A stretch of 64,000 nucleotides of DNA from JAHEZL01 sp964406465 (GTDB taxonomy: Bacteria; Bacteroidota; Bacteroidia; Flavobacteriales_C; GCA-002722245): positions 45,283 to 109,282 of the forward strand of contig CAYORT010000007.1 of the NCBI GenBank assembly GCA_964406465.1, in the 5' to 3' direction. Below, one piece after another: positions 1 to 8,320 of the stretch (its first letter is position 1; each line of letters starts with the position of its first letter). A program made the translations under genes and the position numbers. The notes below the pieces were generated by a model. That model searched no databases and was not told the origin of the DNA. It saw only the letters and a program-made list of their open reading frames with translations.

Positions 1-492
1 ATTTTGACTTTCGATATGTCGGCAGTGAAATTTTCTGATGCCCCCGGTAACAATAACGTTCTGCCCAATGGTTTCTTTGGTGATGAGGCTTGCCGCATAT
101 CTCGCTATGCTGGTATTAGTGACAAGCTTTCTTGTTTTGCTCTTTTTGAATTGAATCCATTGAGAGATAAAGACGGCATAAGTGCTGCTCTTGCTTCACA
201 GATGGTTTGGTATTTCTTAGATGGAATTGCCGGAAGGAAGTCAGATTACCCCGTAAGCTCAACAGAAAACTACTTAAAATACAATGTTACTTTCGAAGAC
301 AACGACCATTTGGTGGTTTTTTATAAAAGTGATAAAAGTGACAGATGGTGGATGGAAGTGCCTTTCCCTAATGAACAAAAATCTAAATATGTGCGTCACC
401 ACTTAGTGCCTTGCAGCTATAAAGATTATCAAACTGCATGTACCGGTGATGTGCCCGATAGATGGTGGCAAACTTATAATAAGCTGCATTGA
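1..492 (+). CDS. arginase/formimidoylglutamase family hydrolase, C-terminal fragment
   Basis: The reading frame is open from base 1, so the gene begins outside the window; only about the last 163 residues are here. It resembles the C-terminal half of Bacteroidota ureohydrolases (arginase fold, often annotated formimidoylglutamase), which remove urea- or formamide-like groups with a binuclear manganese centre. The visible metal-site segment is FDMSAVKFSDAPGN. Classical arginases have an Asp-x-Asp pair here, and the second Asp is replaced by Ser; as far as I recall this is shared by Bacteroidota homologues. The end (DRWWQTYNKLH) also fits that subfamily. Substrate cannot be decided from the fragment. 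Confidence 0.75.
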   Translation: MLTFDMSAVKFSDAPGNNNVLPNGFFGDEACRISRYAGISDKLSCFALFELNPLRDKDGISAALASQMVWYFLDGIAGRKSDYPVSSTENYLKYNVTFEDNDHLVVFYKSDKSDRWWMEVPFPNEQKSKYVRHHLVPCSYKDYQTACTGDVPDRWWQTYNKLH

Positions 493-679
493 TTAGTCAT
501 TAAAATATTATAAAACTGTTAATAGATGTTCAAAAAATTGGAAATTTTGGTCGATCAAAATGTAACCTTCGACAAAGATTATTTTCGATTTTTTGTTATT
601 AATTCAAAATTTATTTAGCTTTAGAATTCTTTTGGAGGAACTTTTCAAAAGAAATTATTCTCAATTAGGGGTTTTTTAT

Positions 680-1663
680 ATGAAGAAAATTTTTACAATA
701 ATCGCTCTCTCTGCCTTGTCACTGCCCGTTTTGGCGCAACAAGATAAGCAGTTAACGCACTACTTTTTTAATAACATTACCACCAATCCTGGTGCAGCTG
801 GAACCAACGAAAATATTTGCGTGGGTTTAACTTTACGTGAGCAGTGGACAGGTTTTCCCGGTAACCCACAAACAGGTGCGTTTACTTTTTCTATGCCCTT
901 GGCTCCTGGAATGGGTGGCGTTGGTTTAGTAATGATTGCAGATCAATTGGGTGCTTCAAGAGATATGACAGTTAAGGCAAGTTATTCTTATCATTTGCCA
1001 ATAAGCAAAGCAAAAAACAGAATTTTAGGAGTAGGGTTGAATTTGGGTATTCTTAATAAGGGTATCGACTTTACTATGTTTAATACGCCTAGTGGTCCAA
1101 CGTATGTAAATACTTTAGATCCATATTTAAATGGTGCTAATTCAAACGCAAGTGTTATGAAACCAGATCTTGGTTTCGGACTTTTTTATAAATCGCCAAC
1201 ATTGTATTTTGGATTAAGTGGTCAAGAATTATTGGCAGGCAAACTAGATTATAGTTCTTCTGGTGGTTCTGCTGAGTCACATATTGTTAGACATTATTAT
1301 CTAGCAGGTGGATATGATTATCCAGTAGGAAGCACTCAGTGGGTTCTAAAACCATCTTTCCTTGTTAAAACAGATATGACAGCGACGCAATTTGATTTCA
1401 ACTTACGTGCGGAGTGGAGAAATTTAGTTTGGGGAGGATTGACTTACAGATATTATGATGCCGCAACAGCAATGGTGGGTTATAATGCGAGAATAAGTAA
1501 TTCTCAAAATTTAAAAATTGGTTACGCTTACGATTTCACAACAAGTGGAATGGGTGAGCCTCAACAAGGTGGAAGTAATGGTTCACATGAATTATATATT
1601 GGATACTGTATCAAGAAGCCCGTTCCACCAAGGGTTACTTTCATAGATCCAACATTATTGTAA
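680..1663 (+). CDS. PorP/SprF family type IX secretion outer-membrane protein
   Basis: About 327 residues. The ATG at 680 gives a clean signal peptide (MKKIFTIIALSALSLPVLAQ); the frame is open further upstream but that part is not protein-like. After the signal come features of the PorP/SprF family: QLTHYFFNNITTNPGAAG followed by a long run of alternating beta strands expected of an outer-membrane barrel. PorP/SprF proteins work with the type IX secretion system in the outer membrane, helping to display or anchor secreted proteins. It lies 117 bases before gldK on the same strand, an arrangement common in Bacteroidota, so it is probably co-transcribed with gldKLMN. Confidence 0.85.
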   Translation: MKKIFTIIALSALSLPVLAQQDKQLTHYFFNNITTNPGAAGTNENICVGLTLREQWTGFPGNPQTGAFTFSMPLAPGMGGVGLVMIADQLGASRDMTVKASYSYHLPISKAKNRILGVGLNLGILNKGIDFTMFNTPSGPTYVNTLDPYLNGANSNASVMKPDLGFGLFYKSPTLYFGLSGQELLAGKLDYSSSGGSAESHIVRHYYLAGGYDYPVGSTQWVLKPSFLVKTDMTATQFDFNLRAEWRNLVWGGLTYRYYDAATAMVGYNARISNSQNLKIGYAYDFTTSGMGEPQQGGSNGSHELYIGYCIKKPVPPRVTFIDPTLL

Positions 1664-1780
1664 GCGAACCTAAATGAATTTTTATCGTTTGATTGCAAAC
1701 TTGTTGTAACTTTTAGATATAATTGTATTATTGTTTTAAACTCGAGTAACTTGTCTACATTAAAATTAAATATCGGAAAT

Positions 1781-3154
1781 ATGAAAAAGTTAGCTTGCTT
1801 TTTTATGGGAGTAGTTGTTTTGTGGAGTTGCAGTAGCGGACCGAAAGGGGAGCTGGTGGGAACCAACCGTGAACAATTTTATCAAGAAGTTCCTTTTGGA
1901 ATGTTGTTTATTCCGCTAGGGTCTTTTCACATGGGACCAAGCTACGAGCAAATTACGCACAATCAAACTTCTCAAAATAAAGTGGTTTCTGTTCAATCTT
2001 TCTATATTGATGAGACCGAGATTACCAATGATGAGTATCGTCAGTTTGTTAATTATGTGCGCGACTCTATCGCTCACTATAAATTATATGATGTAGATGC
2101 TGATCATATCATCGCTAAAGATGAATATGGTGAGCACATCGACTGGGATGTTAAAATCAAATACGACGATGAGGCAAACACTGATGCCTTGGCTGATATG
2201 TTCTTACCTGAAGCTGAACGTTTCTATAAAGTGAAACAAATTGATGCTAGAAGAATGAACTTTGTTTACTACTGGATTGATTTTAAAACAGCAGCAGTGA
2301 GAGGGAATGTGCCTAACCGTTACGAGTACGATGATGTTGTAAACGGAAAACCAATGAAGGAAAGAACTTTAGAATCTTGGAAATACCGTGATGTTTATGG
2401 TGATGGTATTACAGATCGTTCTCAATTCATAAAGAGAGAAATTGTTAACGTTTATCCAGATACTTTATCTTGGGTACACGATTTCACCTACTCATTCAAT
2501 GAACCAATGACACAAATGTACTACTGGCACCCAGTTTACGACCATTATCCAGTAGTTGGCGTAAATTGGAATCAAGCTAAAGCGTTTTGCGTTTGGAGAA
2601 CTCACTTGATGAATGATTATAGAACTAGTATTGAACAGGCTATCGTAAATGATTTCCGTTTGCCTACAGAATCTGAATGGGAGTATGCTGCTAGAGGTGG
2701 TTACGATCAGTCTCCATATCCTTGGGGAGGTCCATACATCCGTAACAGCCGTGGTTGTTTCTTAGGAAACTTTAAACCATTAAGAGGTAACTACGTGGAT
2801 GACGGTGGTTTACATACTATCATTGTTGCTCACTACTGGCCAAATGGTTTCGGATTGTTTGATATGGCGGGTAACGTAGCAGAATGGACAAGTAACGCTT
2901 TTGAAGAATCTGCATACAACTTTGCACACGACTTAAACTTAGATTTTACATACAATGCTAACGAAGATGATGCGCCTGCATTGAAAAGAAAAGTTATTAG
3001 AGGTGGATCTTGGAAAGATATAGGTTATTTCATGCAAACTGGTGCTAGAACCTATGAATATCAAGATACAGCAAAATGTTATGTGGGGTTCAGATGTGTA
3101 CAAACATATCTTGGTCGTAAAATGGGGGACGTTAACGATTCACAAGTGTATTAG
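1781..3154 (+). CDS. gldK: gliding motility/T9SS lipoprotein GldK
   Basis: About 457 residues. The ATG at 1781 gives a lipoprotein signal peptide with lipobox LWSC near residues 14-17, so the protein is lipidated. The rest is a formylglycine-generating-enzyme-like (SUMF1) fold: early FIPLGSFHMGPSYEQ, central RLPTESEWEYAARGGY, and late GNVAEWTSNAF and RGGSWKD motifs. GldK forms the outer-membrane-associated ring of the type IX secretion machine with GldN. GldJ has the same fold, but the immediately following gldL, gldM and gldN make GldK the right name. First gene of the gldKLMN run. Confidence 0.92.
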   Translation: MKKLACFFMGVVVLWSCSSGPKGELVGTNREQFYQEVPFGMLFIPLGSFHMGPSYEQITHNQTSQNKVVSVQSFYIDETEITNDEYRQFVNYVRDSIAHYKLYDVDADHIIAKDEYGEHIDWDVKIKYDDEANTDALADMFLPEAERFYKVKQIDARRMNFVYYWIDFKTAAVRGNVPNRYEYDDVVNGKPMKERTLESWKYRDVYGDGITDRSQFIKREIVNVYPDTLSWVHDFTYSFNEPMTQMYYWHPVYDHYPVVGVNWNQAKAFCVWRTHLMNDYRTSIEQAIVNDFRLPTESEWEYAARGGYDQSPYPWGGPYIRNSRGCFLGNFKPLRGNYVDDGGLHTIIVAHYWPNGFGLFDMAGNVAEWTSNAFEESAYNFAHDLNLDFTYNANEDDAPALKRKVIRGGSWKDIGYFMQTGARTYEYQDTAKCYVGFRCVQTYLGRKMGDVNDSQVY

Positions 3155-3200
3155 CAAAACAACATAAATCACTAAAATTTAACTTAAAAACCTAAAACCT

Positions 3201-4001
3201 ATGTCTGGCGGAAGTTACAAAAAGAAAAAGTTTATGGCGATGTCTACCGGTTTCGGAGCGGCAATCGTAATCGTTGGAGCCATGTTTAAAATTCAACACT
3301 GGCCTGGAGCATCATTCATGCTTATTTTCGGATTATCAGTAGAAGCGTTCTTATTTATCATGGGGGCATTTGAACCGCCTCACATGGATATCGATTGGAC
3401 TTTAGCATACCCTGAATTAGCAGGTGGACACAAAGATGAAGAAGAAGCAGAAGCTTCTGTAGAAGTTTTAGAAGAAGCAGATCCTGTGACTCAAAAATTA
3501 GATCAAATGTTTACAGCGGCTAATATTGGTCCTGAATTGATTGAATCTTTGGGCAAAGGTTTGAAAAATATGGGTGACGCTGCAACTAACTTGAATACTC
3601 TTAGCACTGCTGGTGCTGCTGGTGGCGAGTTCGCTGAAAAATTGAAAGGCGCGTCTTCAAACGTAGATAAATTATCAGATTCTTATACGCGCGCTTCTGA
3701 AGCGTTAACAGGATTGGCTGATTTGAAAGGTCAAGGTAATGTTTATGCGGAAGAGTTAGTTAAAATGACTAGCAACTTGTCTGAATTGAATGAGGTTTAC
3801 GCAAAACAAGTAAAAGCATCTAAAGATAGTATTGGTTTGTCATCTGAAGTAACTGAAAGCATCAACGAATTGTTGAAACACTTAAGTGCTTCTGTTGAAG
3901 ATACTAAGAAATACAAAGAGGAAGTAGCTGTATTAGGACAAAATCTAAGCAAGTTGAACACTGTTTACGGTAACATGTTGTCTGCAATGACAATTCGTTA
4001 G
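3201..4001 (+). CDS. gldL: gliding motility/T9SS inner-membrane motor protein GldL
   Basis: About 266 residues. Two membrane segments lie near the N-terminus (roughly residues 14-30 and 37-56, around the FKIQHWPGASFM turn), followed by a long cytoplasmic part rich in Ala, Glu and Lys with coiled-coil character. This is the GldL architecture; GldL and GldM form the proton-driven motor that powers type IX secretion and gliding. It starts 46 bases after gldK and ends 55 bases before gldM, consistent with one transcript. Confidence 0.92.
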   Translation: MSGGSYKKKKFMAMSTGFGAAIVIVGAMFKIQHWPGASFMLIFGLSVEAFLFIMGAFEPPHMDIDWTLAYPELAGGHKDEEEAEASVEVLEEADPVTQKLDQMFTAANIGPELIESLGKGLKNMGDAATNLNTLSTAGAAGGEFAEKLKGASSNVDKLSDSYTRASEALTGLADLKGQGNVYAEELVKMTSNLSELNEVYAKQVKASKDSIGLSSEVTESINELLKHLSASVEDTKKYKEEVAVLGQNLSKLNTVYGNMLSAMTIR

Positions 4002-4056
4002 TAAGCGGATTTATTTAATTAATAATTAAAGTTTAACTACCTAAAGATATTTAGAA

Positions 4057-5709
4057 ATGTCAGCAGAGAAACTCAGTCCCCGCCAGCAGATGATTGGTAT
4101 TATGTACCTCGTACTCTTGGCGATGTTGGCAATGAATGCGTCAAAAGACCTTTTGAACGCCTTCGTTGCTCTAGAAAATGGTATTGGAAGTACCAATAAA
4201 AACTTTGCAGTTAAAAATGCAAGTGCTTACGCAGTAATCTCAAAAGCTGCTGCAAAAATTCCAGCTCTTAAGAAAACTGAAGCTCAAGCTAACGTTTTAA
4301 AAACGCAAGCAGACAAGCTTTATAAAATGATTGAAGATGATAAGAACTATATGATTTACACCATGACAGGTGGTAAAGATGAAGATTCGATTCCACTTGG
4401 TAAAGACAATCAAGATAAAGGTGCTGAGTACTACTTAACAAACGACGCCCCTAGCGAGAAAGGTGAGCGTTTGAAAAAAGCAATGGAAGAGTTTAGCGAT
4501 TTGATTGCAAATAAATTCGTTAAAGATTCAATTCTTAATCCTGCTAAAGATAAGGAAGACAAAGCGCTTGTCGACAGATGTACCAAAATGTTGTCTACTA
4601 AAGATTCAACAGATAAAGATGGTGTTAAGCATCCATGGATTTCATTGATTTCTGAGCATATTCCTTTGGCAGCTGTTACCGCTAACTTAACTCTTTTGCA
4701 AACCTATGTAAGAAATGCAGAAGCAGAAGTTGTGGAAAGAATTGCTTCTAGATTGGAAGGTGATGGTATGACAGTGAATAAAGCCGAAGGTATGGCTGTT
4801 ATGAAATCTGGTTATGTATTAACGGGTGAAGAATTAGAAGGAAGTATTTTCCTTTCTGCTTATAACAGTAACATCGTGCCTAAGGTCTATACCGGACTTG
4901 TAGATACTAGCAAATTCAATAATGGAAAAGTTGAGAATCCAGATGATAATGAGGCTTTCTTAAAATCATTATTTAAGAAAGGTTCTTATGATGAAGAAGT
5001 TCCAGTTGTTGCTGGTAAAGGATTATTCAAGAAGAGAGCAGGTTCTCCTGGTCCAACTGATTTAATGGGAGTAATTAAAGTTCCTGGTAAAAATGGAATT
5101 TCTTACTACTGGTTTAAAACCACTTATATGGTTGCTCAGCCTAGTGCTACTATCGCTGCAACTAAAATGAACGTGTTTTATATAGGTTTACCTAACCCAG
5201 TTTCAGTTTCTGCTCCAGGTGTTGCCTTGAAAGATATTAGCCTTTCTGCTCCAGGTTTACAGTTTACTAAAGCTGGTAAAGAAGGGGAGTATATCGTGAA
5301 TCCAAAAACTGCAGGTAAATTTAAAGTTACAGTTAATAAAGCTGGTGGTGGTGCGTTGGGTAGCATGGAATTCCGTGTTAAATCTTTGCCAACTCCAGTA
5401 GCTAAAATTTTAGGTAAAAATGGCGGACCAGTTCAAGTTGGTTTATTGAAAGCTGTTGATAAGGTGGATGCTGTAATGGAAAACTTCGACTTTGAGATGA
5501 AAGTTACTATTGCATCTTTTGACTTAACCATGAATATTAAAGGTGACTTGAAAACTGAGGTTTCAAAATCGAATACATTAACGCCTCAAATGAAAGCTAT
5601 GTTAAGTGGTGTTCAAAAGGGAACTAAAGTTTACTTTGAGAACATTAAAGTAACAATGCCAAATGGTGAAAAACGTTCTTTAGGTACATTATCTTTCACT
5701 GCAAACTAA
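4057..5709 (+). CDS. gldM: gliding motility/T9SS motor protein GldM
   Basis: About 550 residues, close to the usual length. The N-terminus (SPRQQMIGIMYLVLLAMLAM) carries the single membrane helix typical of GldM, followed by a long periplasmic region of stacked domains. GldM spans the periplasm from the GldL motor to the GldK/GldN ring and transmits energy to the type IX translocon. It is followed after 12 bases by gldN. Confidence 0.93.
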   Translation: MSAEKLSPRQQMIGIMYLVLLAMLAMNASKDLLNAFVALENGIGSTNKNFAVKNASAYAVISKAAAKIPALKKTEAQANVLKTQADKLYKMIEDDKNYMIYTMTGGKDEDSIPLGKDNQDKGAEYYLTNDAPSEKGERLKKAMEEFSDLIANKFVKDSILNPAKDKEDKALVDRCTKMLSTKDSTDKDGVKHPWISLISEHIPLAAVTANLTLLQTYVRNAEAEVVERIASRLEGDGMTVNKAEGMAVMKSGYVLTGEELEGSIFLSAYNSNIVPKVYTGLVDTSKFNNGKVENPDDNEAFLKSLFKKGSYDEEVPVVAGKGLFKKRAGSPGPTDLMGVIKVPGKNGISYYWFKTTYMVAQPSATIAATKMNVFYIGLPNPVSVSAPGVALKDISLSAPGLQFTKAGKEGEYIVNPKTAGKFKVTVNKAGGGALGSMEFRVKSLPTPVAKILGKNGGPVQVGLLKAVDKVDAVMENFDFEMKVTIASFDLTMNIKGDLKTEVSKSNTLTPQMKAMLSGVQKGTKVYFENIKVTMPNGEKRSLGTLSFTAN

Positions 5710-5721
5710 ATATTTAACTAT

Positions 5722-6570
5722 ATGAAAGTGATTATAAACAAATTTGTGTTGTTGGCCGCTGGCGCAATTCTTTGCAATACTTCTTTTGCACAAGATGAGC
5801 CAAGCTTATTGGATGGTGTTTATACTCCAACCCATCATACCGAAAGAAAACACATTCCTTACCCGTCTCTTAGAGAGGCAGATGTAATGTGGTCCAAACG
5901 TATGTGGAGAATTCTCGACTTACGTGAGAAAATGAATCATCCTCTGTACTATCCTATCACTCCAATTGGTGGTAGAAAAAGTTTAACTCAGGTGATAATG
6001 GATCGCGCTAAGAGTCCAGATGATCTTGAAGGCTTAACAGCTTATGCTGATGAAGAATTCAAATTGAAGATGGAGAAATCTGAGATTGAAAATATCTTAG
6101 TTAAATATGATACTTTGCAAGTACCAGATGATGAAGGTAACATGATTCCTAAACCAATTAAAATTGATTTTGAGCCTTCTTCAGTGAAGCGTTACAGAGT
6201 TAAAGAAGATTGGTTCTTTGATAAACAAAGATCGGTTTTAGATGTTAGAATCATTGGTATGTGTCCGGTACAAGAAGTTTTCGATGCTGAAGGAAACTAC
6301 AAAGGTGAAAAACCATTGTTCTGGATTTATTTCCCAGAGGCTCGTCATATTTTCGCAAACGAGATTGTTTTTAACCGCTATAGTGACTCTGAGAAAAGAA
6401 CTCTTGAAGATATTTTCTGGAAGAGAAACTTCAGCAGTTATATCTACAAAACAAGTAACGTTTACGATAGACAATTGAACGAATACACTACCAATCTTGA
6501 TTTACTTTTAGAATCAAAAAAAATTAAGGATGGTGTTTTTAATATGGAACAGGATTTCTGGGAATATTAG
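5722..6570 (+). CDS. gldN: gliding motility/T9SS ring protein GldN
   Basis: About 282 residues with an N-terminal signal peptide ending near CNTSFAQ. The mature part has typical GldN/PorN sequence: YPSLREADVMWSKRMWRILDLREK, and later RIIGMCPVQEVFDAEGNYKG and LFWIYFPEAR. GldN is a periplasmic component that binds GldK under the outer membrane. It is the last gene of the T9SS operon; a strong terminator follows within 25 bases. Confidence 0.93.
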   Translation: MKVIINKFVLLAAGAILCNTSFAQDEPSLLDGVYTPTHHTERKHIPYPSLREADVMWSKRMWRILDLREKMNHPLYYPITPIGGRKSLTQVIMDRAKSPDDLEGLTAYADEEFKLKMEKSEIENILVKYDTLQVPDDEGNMIPKPIKIDFEPSSVKRYRVKEDWFFDKQRSVLDVRIIGMCPVQEVFDAEGNYKGEKPLFWIYFPEARHIFANEIVFNRYSDSEKRTLEDIFWKRNFSSYIYKTSNVYDRQLNEYTTNLDLLLESKKIKDGVFNMEQDFWEY

Positions 6571-6593
6571 AAAACTTAAATCTTTTAGAAAAA

Positions 6594-6622
6594 ACTCTCC
6601 GAATTTCGGAGAGTTTTTTTTT
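6594..6622 (+). terminator. rho-independent terminator after gldN
   Basis: The arms ACTCTCCGAA and TTCGGAGAGT form a near-perfect hairpin followed by a run of T. It closes the porP-gldKLMN transcription unit. Confidence 0.9.
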
Positions 6623-6645
6623 ATATTTAACTAAAACCAATTTAT

Positions 6646-7143
6646 ATGAAACGAATACTACTACTTGTTTTAACGATTACTATTTCATCAATAGCTAGCG
6701 CTCAATATGAAAGTTCTATAGGGGTGATGTATGGTAAAGAAGGAATGGGATTAACCTTCAAGAAGTTTTTACAACCCGAACAAAATATTCAAATCAATGC
6801 CCTATATGTGCATGATAACTTTGCTAGAGGAGGATTGTTGGTTGGTTTGTATGAATTTCACAAAGAGATACATTCTTCGACTTTACACACTACCAGCCTA
6901 AGCTGGTCGTTTGGCGGAGGCTTTCATACCGCTTATTGGATGACAAAAGCTACAAACGAAACATCAGCATTTAAAATAGGTATTGATGGGGTTTTGGGGG
7001 CAGAATACAACTTGGAGTTTGTTCCATTGACCATTGGTGCGCAAATTCGTCCTTATGTGCAATACAACACCGGTGATTTAACCAACAACAATCGATATTA
7101 CAATATGGATTATGCCTTAATGTTGAGGTATATCATTCAGTAA
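6646..7143 (+). CDS. small secreted or outer-membrane beta-barrel-like protein, unknown function
   Basis: 165 residues with a clear signal peptide (cleavage after IASAQ, about residue 19). The mature part alternates hydrophobic and polar residues and is rich in Gly and aromatics, ending in an aromatic-rich strand (YALMLRYIIQ), as in a small outer-membrane barrel. I do not recognise a specific family. It sits just after the gldN terminator, so it probably has its own promoter. Its last 11 bases overlap the 3' end of the convergent gene on the other strand. Confidence 0.6.
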   Translation: MKRILLLVLTITISSIASAQYESSIGVMYGKEGMGLTFKKFLQPEQNIQINALYVHDNFARGGLLVGLYEFHKEIHSSTLHTTSLSWSFGGGFHTAYWMTKATNETSAFKIGIDGVLGAEYNLEFVPLTIGAQIRPYVQYNTGDLTNNNRYYNMDYALMLRYIIQ

Positions 7144-8215
7144 TCGACTTGGCTTTCAATTCAGAAACAATTATTCTAAGTACGGAGTAAGCTGGGATAG
7201 CAAAAATTAGAGCCATAATTCCACCTACGCTGCCTGCCACTAGTATCACCAAAAAGATTTCTAGAGGGTGAGCATTTACACTAGATGAATAAATATAGGG
7301 TTGAAGGAGTAGAGAGTCAATGAAATGCACGATGATCATGATTACAATCGCTCTTGTAAGCAAAGGTAAAAGTTCGGCTTCAAAGGGTAATTCATAATTG
7401 CCGGCTACAATAATGATTGCCGCAATTACCATAGCGCTAATCGGACCAATATAGGGAATGATATTTAAAAGTGCTGCTATGATGGCAATTATCAGGTATT
7501 GTTCAACTCCTGCAAATCCTAGTGTGATCGATAATAGTGCAGCGATTATCACTGTTTCTAGAGCAACACCCAGAAAGTATTTTCTTAATTGAACCAATGA
7601 ACTTGCTATGATATTTTCAACTTTAACTTTAGAGTTTTGGGGTAGCAGGGCAATCAAATTATTGTAAATTTTATCCCCGTCTTTTATCAAGAAAAAGGTG
7701 ATGAAAGTAATGGAGAATAAGCCAAAGAGGATTTCTGTAGCGATTGATGTAATGGATTCTAGCCAAGAAGATACATTAGAGAAACTGAGTAAAGAAGCCA
7801 ACTGCTCTTTTATCGTTGTTATTAGATCAAAATGTTCATTGCCGCTCCATTGTTGAAATTTGGATTGAATTGTTTGAATAGGGTCATGAAGGTTTAACAA
7901 TAATTGATCGGTATTGATATTGCTAAGCGATTCTAATTGTTGATCAAAAATAGGTAAAAGTGCTCCAAGCAGAAGGAAGATTGTGAAATAGATAGAAAAG
8001 ATGATTGTTAGGGCGGAGAGCCATCGAGGAATAGTCTTTTTCTTGATTTTAATAAGTTCAAATTTGTCGGCAATATTATTGCCTATCACCGCAAAACCAC
8101 ATGATATTATTAAGTAGATTAATATTGTTGAAGCTTGCCAAATGAAAAGGATAATAAGGACAAGCGCAGCTATATTCAGTAAGAGAGATCTAATATTTTG
8201 ATTCATAAGAAACAC
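7133..8215 (-). CDS. AI-2E family (PerM-like) membrane transporter
   Basis: About 360 residues with an N-terminal hydrophobic pair of helices, a soluble loop (about residues 85-150) and a C-terminal bundle containing LLNIIPYIGPISAMVIAA and VHFIDSLLLQPYIYS, signatures of the AI-2E/PerM family. Members export small molecules or exchange ions; the substrate cannot be predicted here. The chosen ATG at 8215 is followed nine bases later by another (MNQNIRS), which could equally be the start. The gene converges on the upstream small barrel gene with an 11-base overlap. Confidence 0.85.
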   Translation of the reverse strand: MFLMNQNIRSLLLNIAALVLIILFIWQASTILIYLIISCGFAVIGNNIADKFELIKIKKKTIPRWLSALTIIFSIYFTIFLLLGALLPIFDQQLESLSNINTDQLLLNLHDPIQTIQSKFQQWSGNEHFDLITTIKEQLASLLSFSNVSSWLESITSIATEILFGLFSITFITFFLIKDGDKIYNNLIALLPQNSKVKVENIIASSLVQLRKYFLGVALETVIIAALLSITLGFAGVEQYLIIAIIAALLNIIPYIGPISAMVIAAIIIVAGNYELPFEAELLPLLTRAIVIMIIVHFIDSLLLQPYIYSSSVNAHPLEIFLVILVAGSVGGIMALIFAIPAYSVLRIIVSELKAKSITE

Positions 8216-8265
8216 ATGCTAATTCAACGTCATTTTTATTTACTTAAGAATGAAAGTAATAAAAA

Positions 8266-8285
8266 AAAGGTTTTTAAAACCTTTA
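8266..8285. other. short AT-rich palindrome between divergent genes
   Basis: AAAGG and CCTTT surround a T/A core in the 105-base divergent spacer between the AI-2E gene and the kinase gene. It could be an operator or a weak hairpin; nothing more can be said. Confidence 0.3.
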
Positions 8286-8320
8286 TTGTTCGATGAAGTA
8301 TAACGGCCAAACCAATTTTA

